Assembly (NCBI RefSeq): GCF_000732615.1
Contig: NZ_JPGL01000006.1
Coordinates: 62,001 to 126,000, forward strand
Source of the DNA: Burkholderia paludis
GTDB taxonomy: Bacteria; Pseudomonadota; Gammaproteobacteria; Burkholderiales; Burkholderiaceae
DNA length: 64,000 nucleotides
Reading direction: 5' to 3'
The notes beneath the pieces were generated by a model. That model made no database searches and was not told the DNA's origin. It worked only from the letters and a program-made list of their open reading frames with translations. The translations under genes and the position numbers were made by a program. Positions 1-9,329 of the stretch are shown here, piece by piece (position 1 is the stretch's first letter; each line of letters begins with the position of its first letter).

Positions 1-155
1 TCGATGCAGGCGGTTGTCAGCCGACGGACGCAAGCCCGCAGCGTCGCGCACTAGCGGGCCGGGCCGGCCACCCGGCGACCCGGCCGCAGCGAAATCGGGC
101 GCGACCGTCGCGGTGGCGGTTGGCTTGCCGCCGCCGGCGATCGAGCCGGGCGGCG

Positions 156-1115
156 TTATCCGCGTGCGGCCCGCTGCAACGCATCCGGCGCGATCCGGTA
201 GACCCGCAGCGCGTTGTCATGCCAGATCGCGCGGCGCGCCGCCTCGTCGAGATGCGTCATTGCGCGCGCAAACGTACGCAGCAGCACGGGATAAGTCACG
301 CGCAGCCCGGCCACCGGGAAGTTGCTCGCGAACAGGCAGCGCTGCCAGCCGAAGATCGCGATCGTGTCGCGGATGATCCGCGCGTTGTCCGCGTCGTTCC
401 ACACCGCGTCGCGCAGGCCGAGTTCGGAAATCTTCACGGCAACGCGCGGCGATGCGGCGAGCGCTTCCATGCCGCTGCGCCATTGCGTCAGCCCCGCTTC
501 CGAGCGATCCCACGGCAGTCCCGCATGTTCGAGCACGACGTCGACCGCGGGGGCCTCGGCGAGCAGCGCGGCCGCGTCGCCGAGATGCCAGGACGGCACG
601 CGCAGATCCCAGCTCAGGCAATGCTCGGCGAGGCGCGCCAGCGCGACCGGCCAGCGCGGATCGCGCAGCGTGCCCGGCCCGTCGACGCGCGCATCCGGCG
701 CGGCCGCGGTGCGCGGCTTGAAGCGCACGCCGCGCACCAGCGGCCATGCGGCCTGTTCGGCGAGCCGTTCGTCCGCGTCGCCGGCCAGCAGGTCGACCCA
801 CGCGACCACGGCCGACGGCAGCCCGTGCGTTTCCGCGACCTCGTGCAGCCAGCGCGTTTCCGCCAGCGCCTCGTCGCGCGCGCGTTCGGCCTCGACGTGC
901 ACGCTGGCGACGATCGGCGCACCTTGCGCCGCATGCCGGAACGCGGCCACGTCGAAATCGCGGCACAGCGCCGCGTAGTCGCCGAACATGAAGCGCGCCG
1001 GATCGTATTGCGCCTGCAGCCACGGATAGTGCGCGCCCGCATCGAGCCGCCACAGATGGTGATGCGCATCGACGAGCGCATCGGGCAGGCCGTCCGCCGG
1101 CGAACCGTCGCGCAT
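156..1115 (-). CDS. Amidohydrolase family 2 / sugar-lactonase-type hydrolase
   Basis: A 319-residue protein of the COG3618 branch of the amidohydrolase superfamily (L-fuconolactonase / L-rhamnonolactonase / PDC lactonase type). An N-terminal ALVDAHHHLW metal motif, a central LEHAGLPW strand and a C-terminal FASNFPVAG motif are visible, which are the family's hallmarks. The likely role is hydrolysis of a sugar lactone to the acid used by the dehydratase upstream; the exact sugar is inferred, not shown. The ATG at 1115 lies 1 bp from the stop of the preceding gene, so translation is probably coupled. It is the last gene of a leftward six-gene operon. Longer upstream starts would overlap the neighbour and are rejected. 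Confidence 0.8.
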   Translation of the reverse strand: MRDGSPADGLPDALVDAHHHLWRLDAGAHYPWLQAQYDPARFMFGDYAALCRDFDVAAFRHAAQGAPIVASVHVEAERARDEALAETRWLHEVAETHGLPSAVVAWVDLLAGDADERLAEQAAWPLVRGVRFKPRTAAAPDARVDGPGTLRDPRWPVALARLAEHCLSWDLRVPSWHLGDAAALLAEAPAVDVVLEHAGLPWDRSEAGLTQWRSGMEALAASPRVAVKISELGLRDAVWNDADNARIIRDTIAIFGWQRCLFASNFPVAGLRVTYPVLLRTFARAMTHLDEAARRAIWHDNALRVYRIAPDALQRAARG

Positions 1116-1116
1116 G

Positions 1117-2064
1117 TCAGCGCGCTCCGGCGAGCACGTACGACGCATCGGGTTCGCGCAGCGTCGCGAGCGCGCCGACGAAGCGCCAGGTGTCGAGATC
1201 GAGTTCGCGCACGTAGTCGTCCTGGAACGACACGTACGCGACGCGCCGCGACGGATGGAACGACAGCGCGGTCGGGTTCGCGGGCAGCGCGATGCGCTCG
1301 ATCTCCTCGAGCTGGCGCGCATCGAACACGGAGATCGACCGTTCGCCCGAATTGGTCAGCAGCAGCAGGTCGCGGCCGTCCGGCGCGCTCGTCCGGTAGA
1401 TGCGGTTCGGATCGCTGCGCGTCTTGACGCGGCGGCCGCAGGTCATCGTCTCCGTGTCGATCTCGACCAGCGTGTCGTCGCCGCGATTCGCGACGAACAG
1501 CGTGCGCTCGTCGCCCGACAGCGCATTGCCTTCGGGGCGCGGGCCGGGCATCACCGCGCGCGGCGCGACCGTCGCGTCGCGCGGATGGAACTGCGTGACC
1601 GTGTTCGACAGCAGGTGCACGCCGTACGCGCGGCTCGCGTCGCGCGTGAGCGTGACGAGGTGCGTCTTCACGCCGCCGGACGGCACGGCCATGTTCGGCA
1701 CGGGCTGGCGGGTCGGCTCGTCGAACACGAGCAGCATGTCGTGCGCCTCGCTCATCGCATACAGCCGGCCGTCGCGGTCGGTCGCCATCCCGTGCGGCCG
1801 GTAGTACGGCCACAGGTCGAGCATGCGCGTGTGGGTGCGGGCGACGAGGTCGATCTCGGCGATGCGGTGATCGCCTTCATGGCCGCGCGACCACGCGGTC
1901 TCGATCCCGAAGATGCCGACGTACGCGTAGCGCTCGTTCACGTCGACGGTGAACTCGTGCGGGAAGTTCGGCAGCACGACGTGCTTGAGCGCGGTTTTCG
2001 TGTCGAGGTCGTAGAAGCTGAAGGTATGGGCGCATTTCTGCACCAGCAGCAGGATGTCGTTCAT
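1117..2064 (-). CDS. YVTN-type beta-propeller (YncE/lactonase-like) protein
   Basis: A 315-residue protein made of repeating beta-strand units (for example RIAEIDL, LLVFDEP, TLVEIDT, SISVFDA, YVRELDL), the pattern of a seven-bladed YVTN/lactonase-type propeller. No signal peptide is visible, so it is probably cytoplasmic. The ATG at 2064 has a GGAG Shine-Dalgarno about 8 nt upstream, in the same GGAGACAC leader used by its operon neighbours. Propellers of this kind can be 6-phosphogluconolactonase-like enzymes or binding proteins. In this operon a lactone-handling role beside the amidohydrolase is plausible, but no catalytic residues can be assigned. Confidence 0.75.
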   Translation of the reverse strand: MNDILLLVQKCAHTFSFYDLDTKTALKHVVLPNFPHEFTVDVNERYAYVGIFGIETAWSRGHEGDHRIAEIDLVARTHTRMLDLWPYYRPHGMATDRDGRLYAMSEAHDMLLVFDEPTRQPVPNMAVPSGGVKTHLVTLTRDASRAYGVHLLSNTVTQFHPRDATVAPRAVMPGPRPEGNALSGDERTLFVANRGDDTLVEIDTETMTCGRRVKTRSDPNRIYRTSAPDGRDLLLLTNSGERSISVFDARQLEEIERIALPANPTALSFHPSRRVAYVSFQDDYVRELDLDTWRFVGALATLREPDASYVLAGAR

Positions 2065-2104
2065 GGTGTGTCTCCGTCGTTTCGTTCGCAGGCCGTATCG
2101 GGGG

Positions 2105-3397
2105 TCAGTGCTCGCAGCGCTTCGGCAACGTCAGCGCGAGCAGGCCGGCCACCGCGAGCGTGACGGCGAGGCTGTACACGCCGGCCGCCGCGCTCACGTG
2201 CTGGGTCAGTACGCCGACCGCATACGGGCCGCAGAAGCCGCCGAGATTGCCGAGCGCGTTGATCAGGCCGCGCGCGCTGCCGGCCGTCTCGACGCTGCAG
2301 AGCTTCGGCGGGATCGCCCAGAACACGCCGGCGGCCGCTTGCAGGAAGAAGCCGCAGCCGATCAGGAACGTGAACGACACGGCCATCGACGCATGCGTGA
2401 GCACCGACAGCGCGAGGCACGCGGCGAAACCGACGAGCGGCAGCAGCACGAACAGGCGGCGCTTGCCGGTTCGGTCAGACAAATACGACGTGACGAACAT
2501 CCCGATCACCATCGCGACATACGGCAGCATCGCGAGCAGGCCGATCCTGCCCATCCCGCCGTGCGTGAGATTCTTCAGCAGCGTCGGCAACCACATCGTA
2601 TAGCCGTAGATGCCGACCTGATAGCAGAAGTTGATCGCGATGAGCAGCCAGATCGTCGGGTTGCGCAGCAGCGCGCCGAACGAGCCGGCGGCCGGCGCGC
2701 CGGCCGCGCGCTTGCGCTCCTGCTCGTCGCGCAGCGCGTCGAGGATGTACGCCTTTTCGCGCGGCGACACCCAGCGCGCGGTCTCCGGGCCGTCGTCGGC
2801 GAACAGCAGCCACACGGCCAAGCACAGCAGCGACAGCGCGCCCGCGCTGAAGAACAGGTGATGCCAGTCGTACGCGGCGAGGATGAAGCCGGACAGCGGT
2901 GCGGTGATCATGCCGGCGAGCGGCACGAACATGATGACCATCGCATTCGCGCGGCCGCGTTCGCGGTCGGGAAACCAGCGGCTGACCATCGTCAGCACGA
3001 CGGGCAGCATGCCGCCCTCGGCCACGCCGAGCAGGAAGCGCAGCGTCAGCAGTTGCCAGGTGTGCGTGACGAGCCCGGTCAGCACCGACAGCACGGCCCA
3101 GCTCACGAGCGACCACGCGATGAAGGTCTTGCCGCTGCCGAGCGCCGCGCGCCGGCCGCCGGGAATCTGCAGGAACAGGTAGCCGAAGAAGAAGATGCCG
3201 CCCGCGAGCCCGGCCATCGTCGCGTCCATGCCGAGATCGGCGTTCATCCCGCCGGGCATCGCGAACGCGATGTTCACGCGGTCCATGTAGGAAATGATGC
3301 AGGCGAGCAGCAGCGGCGGGATCACGCGCAGCCAGCGGCGGCGCGGAACGGCTTCGCCGGCGTCGTATGCCGGGGTGGCCGGGGTCAACAGGGTCAT
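2105..3397 (-). CDS. MFS transporter, anion:cation symporter (ACS) family
   Basis: A 430-residue major facilitator protein with about 12 hydrophobic segments. The first ends in SYMDRVNIAFA, the DRVN motif of the ACS family (phthalate, hexuronate, glucarate and tartrate permeases). It probably imports the organic acid or lactone catabolised by this operon across the inner membrane. The ATG at 3397 follows GGAGACACC, the operon's standard leader. It sits between the aldolase gene (134 bp upstream) and the propeller gene (40 bp downstream). The substrate cannot be read from the sequence. Confidence 0.88.
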   Translation of the reverse strand: MTLLTPATPAYDAGEAVPRRRWLRVIPPLLLACIISYMDRVNIAFAMPGGMNADLGMDATMAGLAGGIFFFGYLFLQIPGGRRAALGSGKTFIAWSLVSWAVLSVLTGLVTHTWQLLTLRFLLGVAEGGMLPVVLTMVSRWFPDRERGRANAMVIMFVPLAGMITAPLSGFILAAYDWHHLFFSAGALSLLCLAVWLLFADDGPETARWVSPREKAYILDALRDEQERKRAAGAPAAGSFGALLRNPTIWLLIAINFCYQVGIYGYTMWLPTLLKNLTHGGMGRIGLLAMLPYVAMVIGMFVTSYLSDRTGKRRLFVLLPLVGFAACLALSVLTHASMAVSFTFLIGCGFFLQAAAGVFWAIPPKLCSVETAGSARGLINALGNLGGFCGPYAVGVLTQHVSAAAGVYSLAVTLAVAGLLALTLPKRCEH

Positions 3398-3530
3398 GGT
3401 GTCTCCGATCGGGTTGGTGGGCGGCGGCGGTCTTCTGACGGACCGCCGTCACGCCTTGACGCGCCGGCATCGCGCCGGCCGTCGTTGCGCGACGCCGCGG
3501 CGTCGCGACATCGCACGGGTGAACCTGTGT

Positions 3531-4448
3531 CTAGCGCCCCCAGCGCAGCACGAGCGGATCGAGCCGCCGCGCCGTGTCGAGCAGGCCGGTGCGCACCTGC
3601 GGATGCAGTTCGGGCCACGGCGAGCGCGGCCGGTCGCACGCGATCACGCCGCCTTCCCGCATCAGCGCCTTCGCGGTCAGGAAGCCTGACTGGCGGTTCT
3701 CGTAGTTGATGAGCGGCAGCCAGCGCGCGTACTGCGCGTACGCTTCGTCGCGGCGCCCGGCGAAATACGCGTCGGTGATCCGGCGGATTCCGTCCGGATA
3801 GCCGCCGCCCGTCATCGCGCCGGTTGCGCCGGCATCGAGGTCGGCGAGCAGCGTGATGCCTTCCTCGCCGTCCCACGGCCCCTCGATCGCGGCGCCGCCG
3901 AGCGCGATCAGCTCGCGCAGCTTCGACGCGGCGCCGGCCGTCTCGATCTTGAAGTACGACACCGCGTCGATCTCGCGCGCGAGCGTCGCGAGCAGCGACG
4001 CGGGCAGTGCGACGCCGCTCGCGGGCGCGTCCTGGATCATCAGCGGAATGTCGAGGCCGTCGGCGACTTCGCGGAAGAACGCCCGCACCTGCGCGTCGGG
4101 CACGCGGAACGTCGCGCCGTGGTAAGGCGGCATCACCATCACCATCGCCGCGCCGAGCGCCTGCGCGCGCCGGTTGCGTTCCGCGCAGATCCGCGCGCTG
4201 AAGTGCGACGTCGTGACGATCACGGGCACGCGGCCCGCGACATGCTCGAGCGTGGTGCGCGTGATCAGGTCGCGTTCGTCGTCGCCGAGCGCGAACTGCT
4301 CCGAATAGTTCGCGTGGATGCAGATGCCGTGCGAACCGGCGTCGATCATGAAGTCGAGGCAGCGGCGCTGGCCGTCGAGGTCGAGCGCGCCGTGCGCATC
4401 GAAGATGGTCGGCGCGACCGGAAAGACGCCCTGGTAGCGTGCGTTCAT
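3531..4448 (-). CDS. DapA/N-acetylneuraminate-lyase family aldolase or dehydratase
   Basis: A 305-residue class I lyase-type TIM barrel of the dihydrodipicolinate synthase family. The Schiff-base lysine is visible at K167 in SYFKIETAG. The usual catalytic Tyr of the YNxP motif is not present; the aligned segment is IQDAP (138-142), so the chemistry may differ from standard 2-keto-3-deoxy acid aldolases. It begins 8 bp after the stop of the enolase-superfamily gene, which probably supplies its 2-keto-3-deoxy acid substrate. The length is normal for the family. A 2-keto-3-deoxysugar-acid aldolase or dehydratase is the best guess. Confidence 0.8.
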   Translation of the reverse strand: MNARYQGVFPVAPTIFDAHGALDLDGQRRCLDFMIDAGSHGICIHANYSEQFALGDDERDLITRTTLEHVAGRVPVIVTTSHFSARICAERNRRAQALGAAMVMVMPPYHGATFRVPDAQVRAFFREVADGLDIPLMIQDAPASGVALPASLLATLAREIDAVSYFKIETAGAASKLRELIALGGAAIEGPWDGEEGITLLADLDAGATGAMTGGGYPDGIRRITDAYFAGRRDEAYAQYARWLPLINYENRQSGFLTAKALMREGGVIACDRPRSPWPELHPQVRTGLLDTARRLDPLVLRWGR

Positions 4449-4456
4449 GATCGGCC

Positions 4457-5629
4457 TCACTCGACGATGTCGAACTGGTCGAGGTACTCGGTCTTCAGCG
4501 TGAGGCCGAGGCCCGGCACGTCGTCGCGCAGTTGCAGGAAGCCGTTCTCGGCCACCGGCTCGCCGTCGAAGATGTAATAGAACAGCTCGTTGCCGACCTC
4601 GACGTCGAACATCGGGAAGTACTCGCTCATCGGCGACGCGAGCGTGCTCATCGTCAGGTGATAGTTGTGCATCTGGCCCGCGTGCGGAATCACCGGCACG
4701 CTGTACGCCTCGCACAGCGCGTTGATCTTGTGCGCCATCGTGATCCCGCCGACGCGGTTCGTGTCGTATTGCACGACCGACACGGCCTTGCGGTCGAGCA
4801 GTTGCTTGAAGCCGTACAGCGAGAATTCGTGTTCGCCGCCCGAGATCGGGATGCGCGTCAGGCGGTTCAGCTCCGCGTAGCCGTCGATGTCGTCGGCGAT
4901 CACCGGTTCCTCGAGCCAGCGCGGCTGGTACTTCTCCAGCTTCGGCAGGATGCGCTTCGCATATTCGAGGTTCCAGCCCATGTAGCACTCGAGCATCAGG
5001 TCGTTGTCGTAGCCGATCACCTCGCGGATCGCCGCGACCGATTTCAGGTTCTCGGTCACGCCCTGCTGCCCGTGCGCGGGGCCGTAGCCGAAGCGCATCT
5101 TGAAGGCGCGGAAGCCTTCCTTCAGGTACTGCTGCGCCTCGTCCTGCATCGCCTTCAGGTCGGTGCGGTAGAGCTTCGAGTAGTAGCAGGGGATCTTTTC
5201 CTTGGTGCGGCCGCCGAGCAGCTTGAACACCGGCTTGCCGACGCTCTTGCCGAGGATGTCCCAGATCGCGATGTCGACCGCCGAGATCGCCGCCATGCCG
5301 ATGCCCTTGCGGCCCCACGCGTGGGTGGCGCGGTACATCCGCTGGTTCAGGTATTCGTAGTCCCACGGGTCCTGGCCGATCACGAGCGGCGCGAGGTACT
5401 GGTCGATGATGACCTTCGCGACGTGAGGGGCGAGCGCGACGTTGCCGAGGCCGACGATGCCGTCGTCGGTCTCGACCTCGACGACCGTCCACGCATGGAA
5501 GCGGAACGTGCTCATCGTTTCCTGCGGCGCGTACAGCAGATCCATCGCGTTCGAGCAGAAGTTGCCTTGCGGCGGGACGGTCTTTCCTTTCCACTGGAAT
5601 ACGCGTGCGCGCACGGACCGGATTTTCAT
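4457..5629 (-). CDS. L-rhamnonate dehydratase-like enolase-superfamily enzyme
   Basis: A 390-residue mandelate racemase / muconate lactonizing enzyme family protein. Metal ligands are visible as LECYMGW, WLEEPV and ISGGEHEF, followed by the catalytic-region [11 protein letters not shown]. The GEH motif and the C-terminal [13 protein letters not shown] stretch resemble RhmD (L-rhamnonate dehydratase). It would dehydrate a six-carbon sugar acid to a 2-keto-3-deoxy acid for the adjacent DapA-type enzyme. The ATG at 5629 follows GGAGACACGCC. It differs from E. coli RhmD at the N-terminus, where a matching active-site His is not obvious, so the substrate may differ. Confidence 0.8.
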   Translation of the reverse strand: MKIRSVRARVFQWKGKTVPPQGNFCSNAMDLLYAPQETMSTFRFHAWTVVEVETDDGIVGLGNVALAPHVAKVIIDQYLAPLVIGQDPWDYEYLNQRMYRATHAWGRKGIGMAAISAVDIAIWDILGKSVGKPVFKLLGGRTKEKIPCYYSKLYRTDLKAMQDEAQQYLKEGFRAFKMRFGYGPAHGQQGVTENLKSVAAIREVIGYDNDLMLECYMGWNLEYAKRILPKLEKYQPRWLEEPVIADDIDGYAELNRLTRIPISGGEHEFSLYGFKQLLDRKAVSVVQYDTNRVGGITMAHKINALCEAYSVPVIPHAGQMHNYHLTMSTLASPMSEYFPMFDVEVGNELFYYIFDGEPVAENGFLQLRDDVPGLGLTLKTEYLDQFDIVE

Positions 5630-5687
5630 GGCGTGTCTCCGAGAGTCGATGTTGTCGTGTGTGAAAGGCGGGCGGCCGGCGCGGCCG

Positions 5688-6743
5688 TCACGCGGGAATG
5701 GCGGGGGTGCGGCGCGCGGCGCCCATCCGGCACGCGATCTGCAGCGCCTGCCAGGTCGCGCCGACGTCGGCCGTGCCGCGACCCGCGATGTCGTACGCGG
5801 TGCCGTGCGCGGGCGTCGTGATCGGCACGGGCAACCCGCCCTGCACGGTCACGCCGCGCGAGAAGCCGAGCAGCTTGATCGCGATCTGCCCCTGGTCGTG
5901 GTACATCGTGACGATCGCCTGGTAATCGCCGGCCTGCGCCTTCAGGAAGATCGTGTCGGCGGGGAACGGGCCGTGGAACGGCGCGTCGGTCGGCCAGGCG
6001 CGCGACTGCAGCCTGCGCACCGCCGGCTCGATGATGTCGACTTCCTCGCGGCCGCAGCTGCCGCCGTCGCCGCCGTGCGGGTTGAACGCGGCGATCGCCA
6101 CCTTCGGCGCCGCGACGCCGTTCGCGAGCAGCGACCGGTAGATCAGTTCGGAGGCCTGCTCGATCCGCTCGATGCTCAGGCAGCCGGCCGCGTCCTTCAG
6201 CGGAATGTGCGACGAGATGCGGGCCGTCCACAGTTCGCCGAGCGTGTTGAATTCGCAGAAATAGCCGGTCACGCCGAGCGCCTCGGCGAAGTGGTGCAGC
6301 TCGTCGTCGTGGCGCAGCCCGCCGAGCTTCATCGCGTATTTGTTCAGCGGCGCGAAGCAGATCGCGTCGATGTCGCCGGCGAGCGCCGCGTCGAGGCAGC
6401 GGTCGAGCACGGCGAGCGTCGAGCGGCCGCCGGCCGCGCCGGGCTGGCCGACGGCGACCAGCGAAGGATCGATCGTGTCGACTTCGACGAATGCGGCGCG
6501 CGCGCTCGACGGCCGGCCGCGCACGTCAGCCAGCGACGCGACGGGTTCGACGTCGACCGTGACGCCGGCGGTGCGCTGGCCGGCTTCCCACAGCCAGCGA
6601 TCGCCGATCAGCACGAGATTCGCGCGGGCGGTCGCGTCGGGGCGGGCGAGCAGTTTCGCGATCAGTTCGGCGCCGATGCCGGCGGGGTCGCCCAGCGTCA
6701 GCGCGACGACGGGCAGGGGGGAGGCGGTCGAGGGGGCGTTCAT
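5688..6743 (-). CDS. pdxA2: PdxA2-like 4-phosphohydroxy-acid dehydrogenase
   Basis: A 351-residue member of the PdxA family of NAD-dependent, divalent-metal oxidative decarboxylases. The N-terminal [12 protein letters not shown] nucleotide-site motif and metal His residues in [20 protein letters not shown] and MYHDQGQ are visible. PdxA2 homologues usually act on 4-phospho-D-threonate or erythronate made by a DUF1537 kinase, but no such kinase is in this operon. The enzyme may therefore use a non-phosphorylated substrate, as TphB-type relatives do. It is the first gene of the leftward operon and is transcribed divergently from the LysR gene. The ATG at 6743 follows GGAGACACCGC. Confidence 0.75.
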   Translation of the reverse strand: MNAPSTASPLPVVALTLGDPAGIGAELIAKLLARPDATARANLVLIGDRWLWEAGQRTAGVTVDVEPVASLADVRGRPSSARAAFVEVDTIDPSLVAVGQPGAAGGRSTLAVLDRCLDAALAGDIDAICFAPLNKYAMKLGGLRHDDELHHFAEALGVTGYFCEFNTLGELWTARISSHIPLKDAAGCLSIERIEQASELIYRSLLANGVAAPKVAIAAFNPHGGDGGSCGREEVDIIEPAVRRLQSRAWPTDAPFHGPFPADTIFLKAQAGDYQAIVTMYHDQGQIAIKLLGFSRGVTVQGGLPVPITTPAHGTAYDIAGRGTADVGATWQALQIACRMGAARRTPAIPA

Positions 6744-6788
6744 GCGGTGTCTCCGGTGGCGGCGCGTGGCCGTTCGTGTATGGGGTTC

Positions 6789-6844
6789 ATGCTAGGTAGA
6801 CGGAATGAGTCGGTAAATTGAAAACTCTTGATGAATCGATAACC
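6789..6844 (-). promoter_or_regulatory. Promoter and LysR operator of the sugar-acid operon
   Basis: Read leftward, a -35 TTTACC (6812-6817), a 17-bp spacer and a -10 TAGCAT (6789-6794) precede the pdxA2-like gene. Upstream, at 6830-6844, lies GGTTATCGATTCATC (reverse strand). The same 15-mer with one mismatch occurs upstream of the MFS gene at 7883-9154, at nearly the same distance (centre about -55). The adjacent LysR protein is the likely ligand. The boxes are assigned by eye. Confidence 0.5.
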
Positions 6845-6858
6845 AGGAGTAATCGGAA

Positions 6859-7803
6859 ATGGGCTCGATCGACCGACGAGACTCGACCCCGCAGTTGCTG
6901 AACCGGCTGCGCATGCGCCAGATCGCGCTGCTGCTGGCCGTGGACGAATGCTCGACGCTGCGCGCGGCGGCCGAGCAGATGGGCCTCACGCAGCCGGCCG
7001 CGACGAAGATGCTGGCCGAGCTGGAGAGCGCGCTCGGCCAGCGGCTGTTCGACCGGATCGGGCGCGGGCTCGTGGTGAATCCGGCCGGCGAGCGCGTGCT
7101 CGGCTATTTCCGCGGAATTCGCGGCAGCGTGGAGGCGCTGAACCGCGAGCTCGGCGAGCTGCAGCTCGGCAGCGCGGGGCGGCTCGCGATCGGCAGCATC
7201 ATGGCGGCGTCGCCGGGGCGGCTGACCGAGGCGCTGGTTCAACTGAAGGCGCGGTATCCGCTGCTCGCGATCGACATCGCGGTGGACACGAGCGACCGGC
7301 TGATGCCGCAGCTGCGCGAAGGCGTGCTCGAAGTGGTGATCGGCCGCAACGTCGGGACCGATTGCGACTTCCGCGTGGTCGACGACGAGGCGCTCGCGAT
7401 CATCGCGGGCCGCGATCATCCGCTCGCGGGCGCGGGGCCGGTCGGATTCGACGCGCTGCTCGATTACGCCTGGATCCTGCAGCCGGCCGGCAGCCCGGCG
7501 CGCGAGGTCGTCGAGCGCGAGTTCCGCGCGCGGCACCGGCCGATGCCGCGCGGGCTGGTCGAGACGGGGTCGATCCTGACGACGATGAACCTCGTCGACC
7601 GTTCGCCGATGCTCGGCGTGATTCCGCTGACGGTGGCGCAGCGCAACGCGGAGCACGGGCTGGTCGCGATCATCGATTTCGCGCTCGAACAGAAGCTGCC
7701 GTCGTACGGCAGCCTCGTGCGGCGCGACCGGCCGCTGAGCGTGCCCGCGCAGCAGTTTCTCGCGCTGTTTCATGGAGACGGGGCGGGGGCGGGCGGCGGC
7801 TGA
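6859..7803 (+). CDS. LysR-family transcriptional regulator (GbpR-like)
   Basis: A 314-residue LysR-type regulator. The winged helix-turn-helix is near residues 18-75 (STLRAAAEQMGLTQPAATKML), followed by a substrate-binding domain. The PAATKM form is typical of the GbpR/galactose-binding-protein regulator branch. It is divergent from the sugar-acid operon, and its ATG lies 15 bp beyond the shared operator at 6830-6844, which fits autoregulation. It probably senses a pathway intermediate. It converges on the MFS gene at 7883-9154. Confidence 0.88.
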   Translation: MGSIDRRDSTPQLLNRLRMRQIALLLAVDECSTLRAAAEQMGLTQPAATKMLAELESALGQRLFDRIGRGLVVNPAGERVLGYFRGIRGSVEALNRELGELQLGSAGRLAIGSIMAASPGRLTEALVQLKARYPLLAIDIAVDTSDRLMPQLREGVLEVVIGRNVGTDCDFRVVDDEALAIIAGRDHPLAGAGPVGFDALLDYAWILQPAGSPAREVVEREFRARHRPMPRGLVETGSILTTMNLVDRSPMLGVIPLTVAQRNAEHGLVAIIDFALEQKLPSYGSLVRRDRPLSVPAQQFLALFHGDGAGAGGG

Positions 7804-7882
7804 CTATGCGGTGCGGCGCGCCGTCCGCGCCGTCCGCGCACCGCGGAGCGGCCCGAGGCGCGCCGGCGGCGCGGGGGCGGTT

Positions 7883-9154
7883 TCAACGCACCGACGGTGC
7901 GGCGGGCGCGGCGGCGAGCGGCGGCAGCGATGCCGACAGCGTGCGGTCCGGGCGAATCCGCAGCGCGGCGACGATGCCGATCAGCAGCATCGCGACCGAG
8001 CCGACGAACGGCACCGTCCAGCTTCCCGTGCGGTCGACGAGCAGGCCGAACAGGATCGGCGACAGGATGCCCGAGATCGCGGAACCGGCGTTCATCATCC
8101 CGCTCGCGATGCCGGCGTGGGCCGGCGCGATGTCGCTCGGCACGGCCCAGATCGGCCCGATCGTCAGTTCGAGGCACAGGAACGACCCGGACAGGCACAG
8201 CGCGACGCCGGCCGTCGAGTGCACGAACGCGAGCGGCAGCAGGCAGGCGAGCGCGCCGGCGAAGCTCGCGACGATCACGCTCTGGCGGGACAGCGCGAGG
8301 TTGCCGGTCTTCCGGTAGATGCGGTCGCAGAGCCAGCCGCCGAGCGTGTCGCCCACCACGCCCGCGAAGAACACGCCGGACGCGAACAGCGCGGTCGATT
8401 TCAGGTTCAGGCCCTGGCCGTTCAGGAAGAAGGTCGGCAGCCACGTGAAGAACAGCCAGGCGGTCCAGCCGTAGCAGAAGTAGACGAAGATCGCCGGCGC
8501 CATCCGGCGCAGCAGCGGCCCCCACGGCGTCGGGCCGGACGGCGGTGCGGGGCGGGCGGCGCGCGCGCGGCCGTCGTCGTCGACGCGCGGATGTTCGCGG
8601 AAGCCGACGATCCACCACGCGAGCCATACGAGCGTCACCGCGCCGATCACGAAGAACGCGGCGCGCCACGACAGCCATGTCATCAGCGCGGCGACGATCG
8701 GCGGCGTGACCGCATTGCCGAGCCGCGAGAACGAATGCGTGAAGCCCTGCACGACGCCGCGCCGCTCGCGCGGGAACCAGTGCGTGATCGCGCGCGCCTG
8801 GGCCGGCAGCGTCGCGCCTTCGCCGATGCCGAGCAGCAGGCGCGCGGCGAACAGCAGGCCGAGGCTGTGCACGAGCCCCGTCATGAAGGTGGAGGCGACC
8901 CAGATCAGCCCGCAGCCGATCAGCGTGATGCGGGCGCCGAACCGGTCGGCGATCCAGCCGCCGCCGATCTGGCAGATTGCATACGAATACGCGAACGCGG
9001 AAAATGCGACGCCGAGCTCGGTATTCGACAGGCCGAGTTCGGCCTTGATCGCGCCGGCCGCGGTCGCGAGGTTGACGCGGTCGACGTAGAGGATGAACGA
9101 AAGCGCGCACAGCAGCCACAGCGTGTGGCGCCGTTGACGATGGTCGTTGGGCAT
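7883..9154 (-). CDS. MFS transporter, ACS family
   Basis: A 423-residue major facilitator with about 12 transmembrane segments, beginning LWLLCALSFILYVDRVNLATA, the ACS-family DRVN signature. The ATG at 9154 is preferred because GGAG lies 8 nt upstream; a GTG at 9163 is the alternative. It resembles glucarate, galactarate or hexuronate carriers. It is separated from the sugar-acid operon by the convergent LysR gene, but its promoter carries a near-identical copy of that operon's operator. It probably belongs to the same regulon as a second uptake system. Confidence 0.85.
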   Translation of the reverse strand: MPNDHRQRRHTLWLLCALSFILYVDRVNLATAAGAIKAELGLSNTELGVAFSAFAYSYAICQIGGGWIADRFGARITLIGCGLIWVASTFMTGLVHSLGLLFAARLLLGIGEGATLPAQARAITHWFPRERRGVVQGFTHSFSRLGNAVTPPIVAALMTWLSWRAAFFVIGAVTLVWLAWWIVGFREHPRVDDDGRARAARPAPPSGPTPWGPLLRRMAPAIFVYFCYGWTAWLFFTWLPTFFLNGQGLNLKSTALFASGVFFAGVVGDTLGGWLCDRIYRKTGNLALSRQSVIVASFAGALACLLPLAFVHSTAGVALCLSGSFLCLELTIGPIWAVPSDIAPAHAGIASGMMNAGSAISGILSPILFGLLVDRTGSWTVPFVGSVAMLLIGIVAALRIRPDRTLSASLPPLAAAPAAPSVR

Positions 9155-9213
9155 GTGTCTCACTCCATGTTCGTGCGCGGCATGGCGATGACGCCGCGTT
9201 CACTGGCGAGGCC

Positions 9214-9270
9214 AGCATCGCGCGGCGGCGGAGACACTGTCTAATGAATCTTTGGGATCAATCGATAACC
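9214..9270 (-). promoter_or_regulatory. Promoter and LysR operator of the second MFS gene
   Basis: Read leftward, -35 TAGACA (9238-9243), an 18-bp spacer and a weak -10 GATGCT (9214-9219) precede the MFS gene. GGTTATCGATTGATC (9256-9270, reverse strand) matches the operator at 6830-6844 in 14 of 15 positions and is centred about 55 bp before the predicted start of transcription, as in the first copy. Confidence 0.45.
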
Positions 9271-9329
9271 CCGGGTATTCAATCCTGTTCCGGCCGGGCC
9301 GGACGCAACGGAACGCCACAGGTGAAGCA

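Noticed and set aside
6787..7773. A long minus-strand frame opposite the LysR gene
   Set aside because: It mirrors the LysR coding sequence, is Arg/His-rich and has no domain signature.
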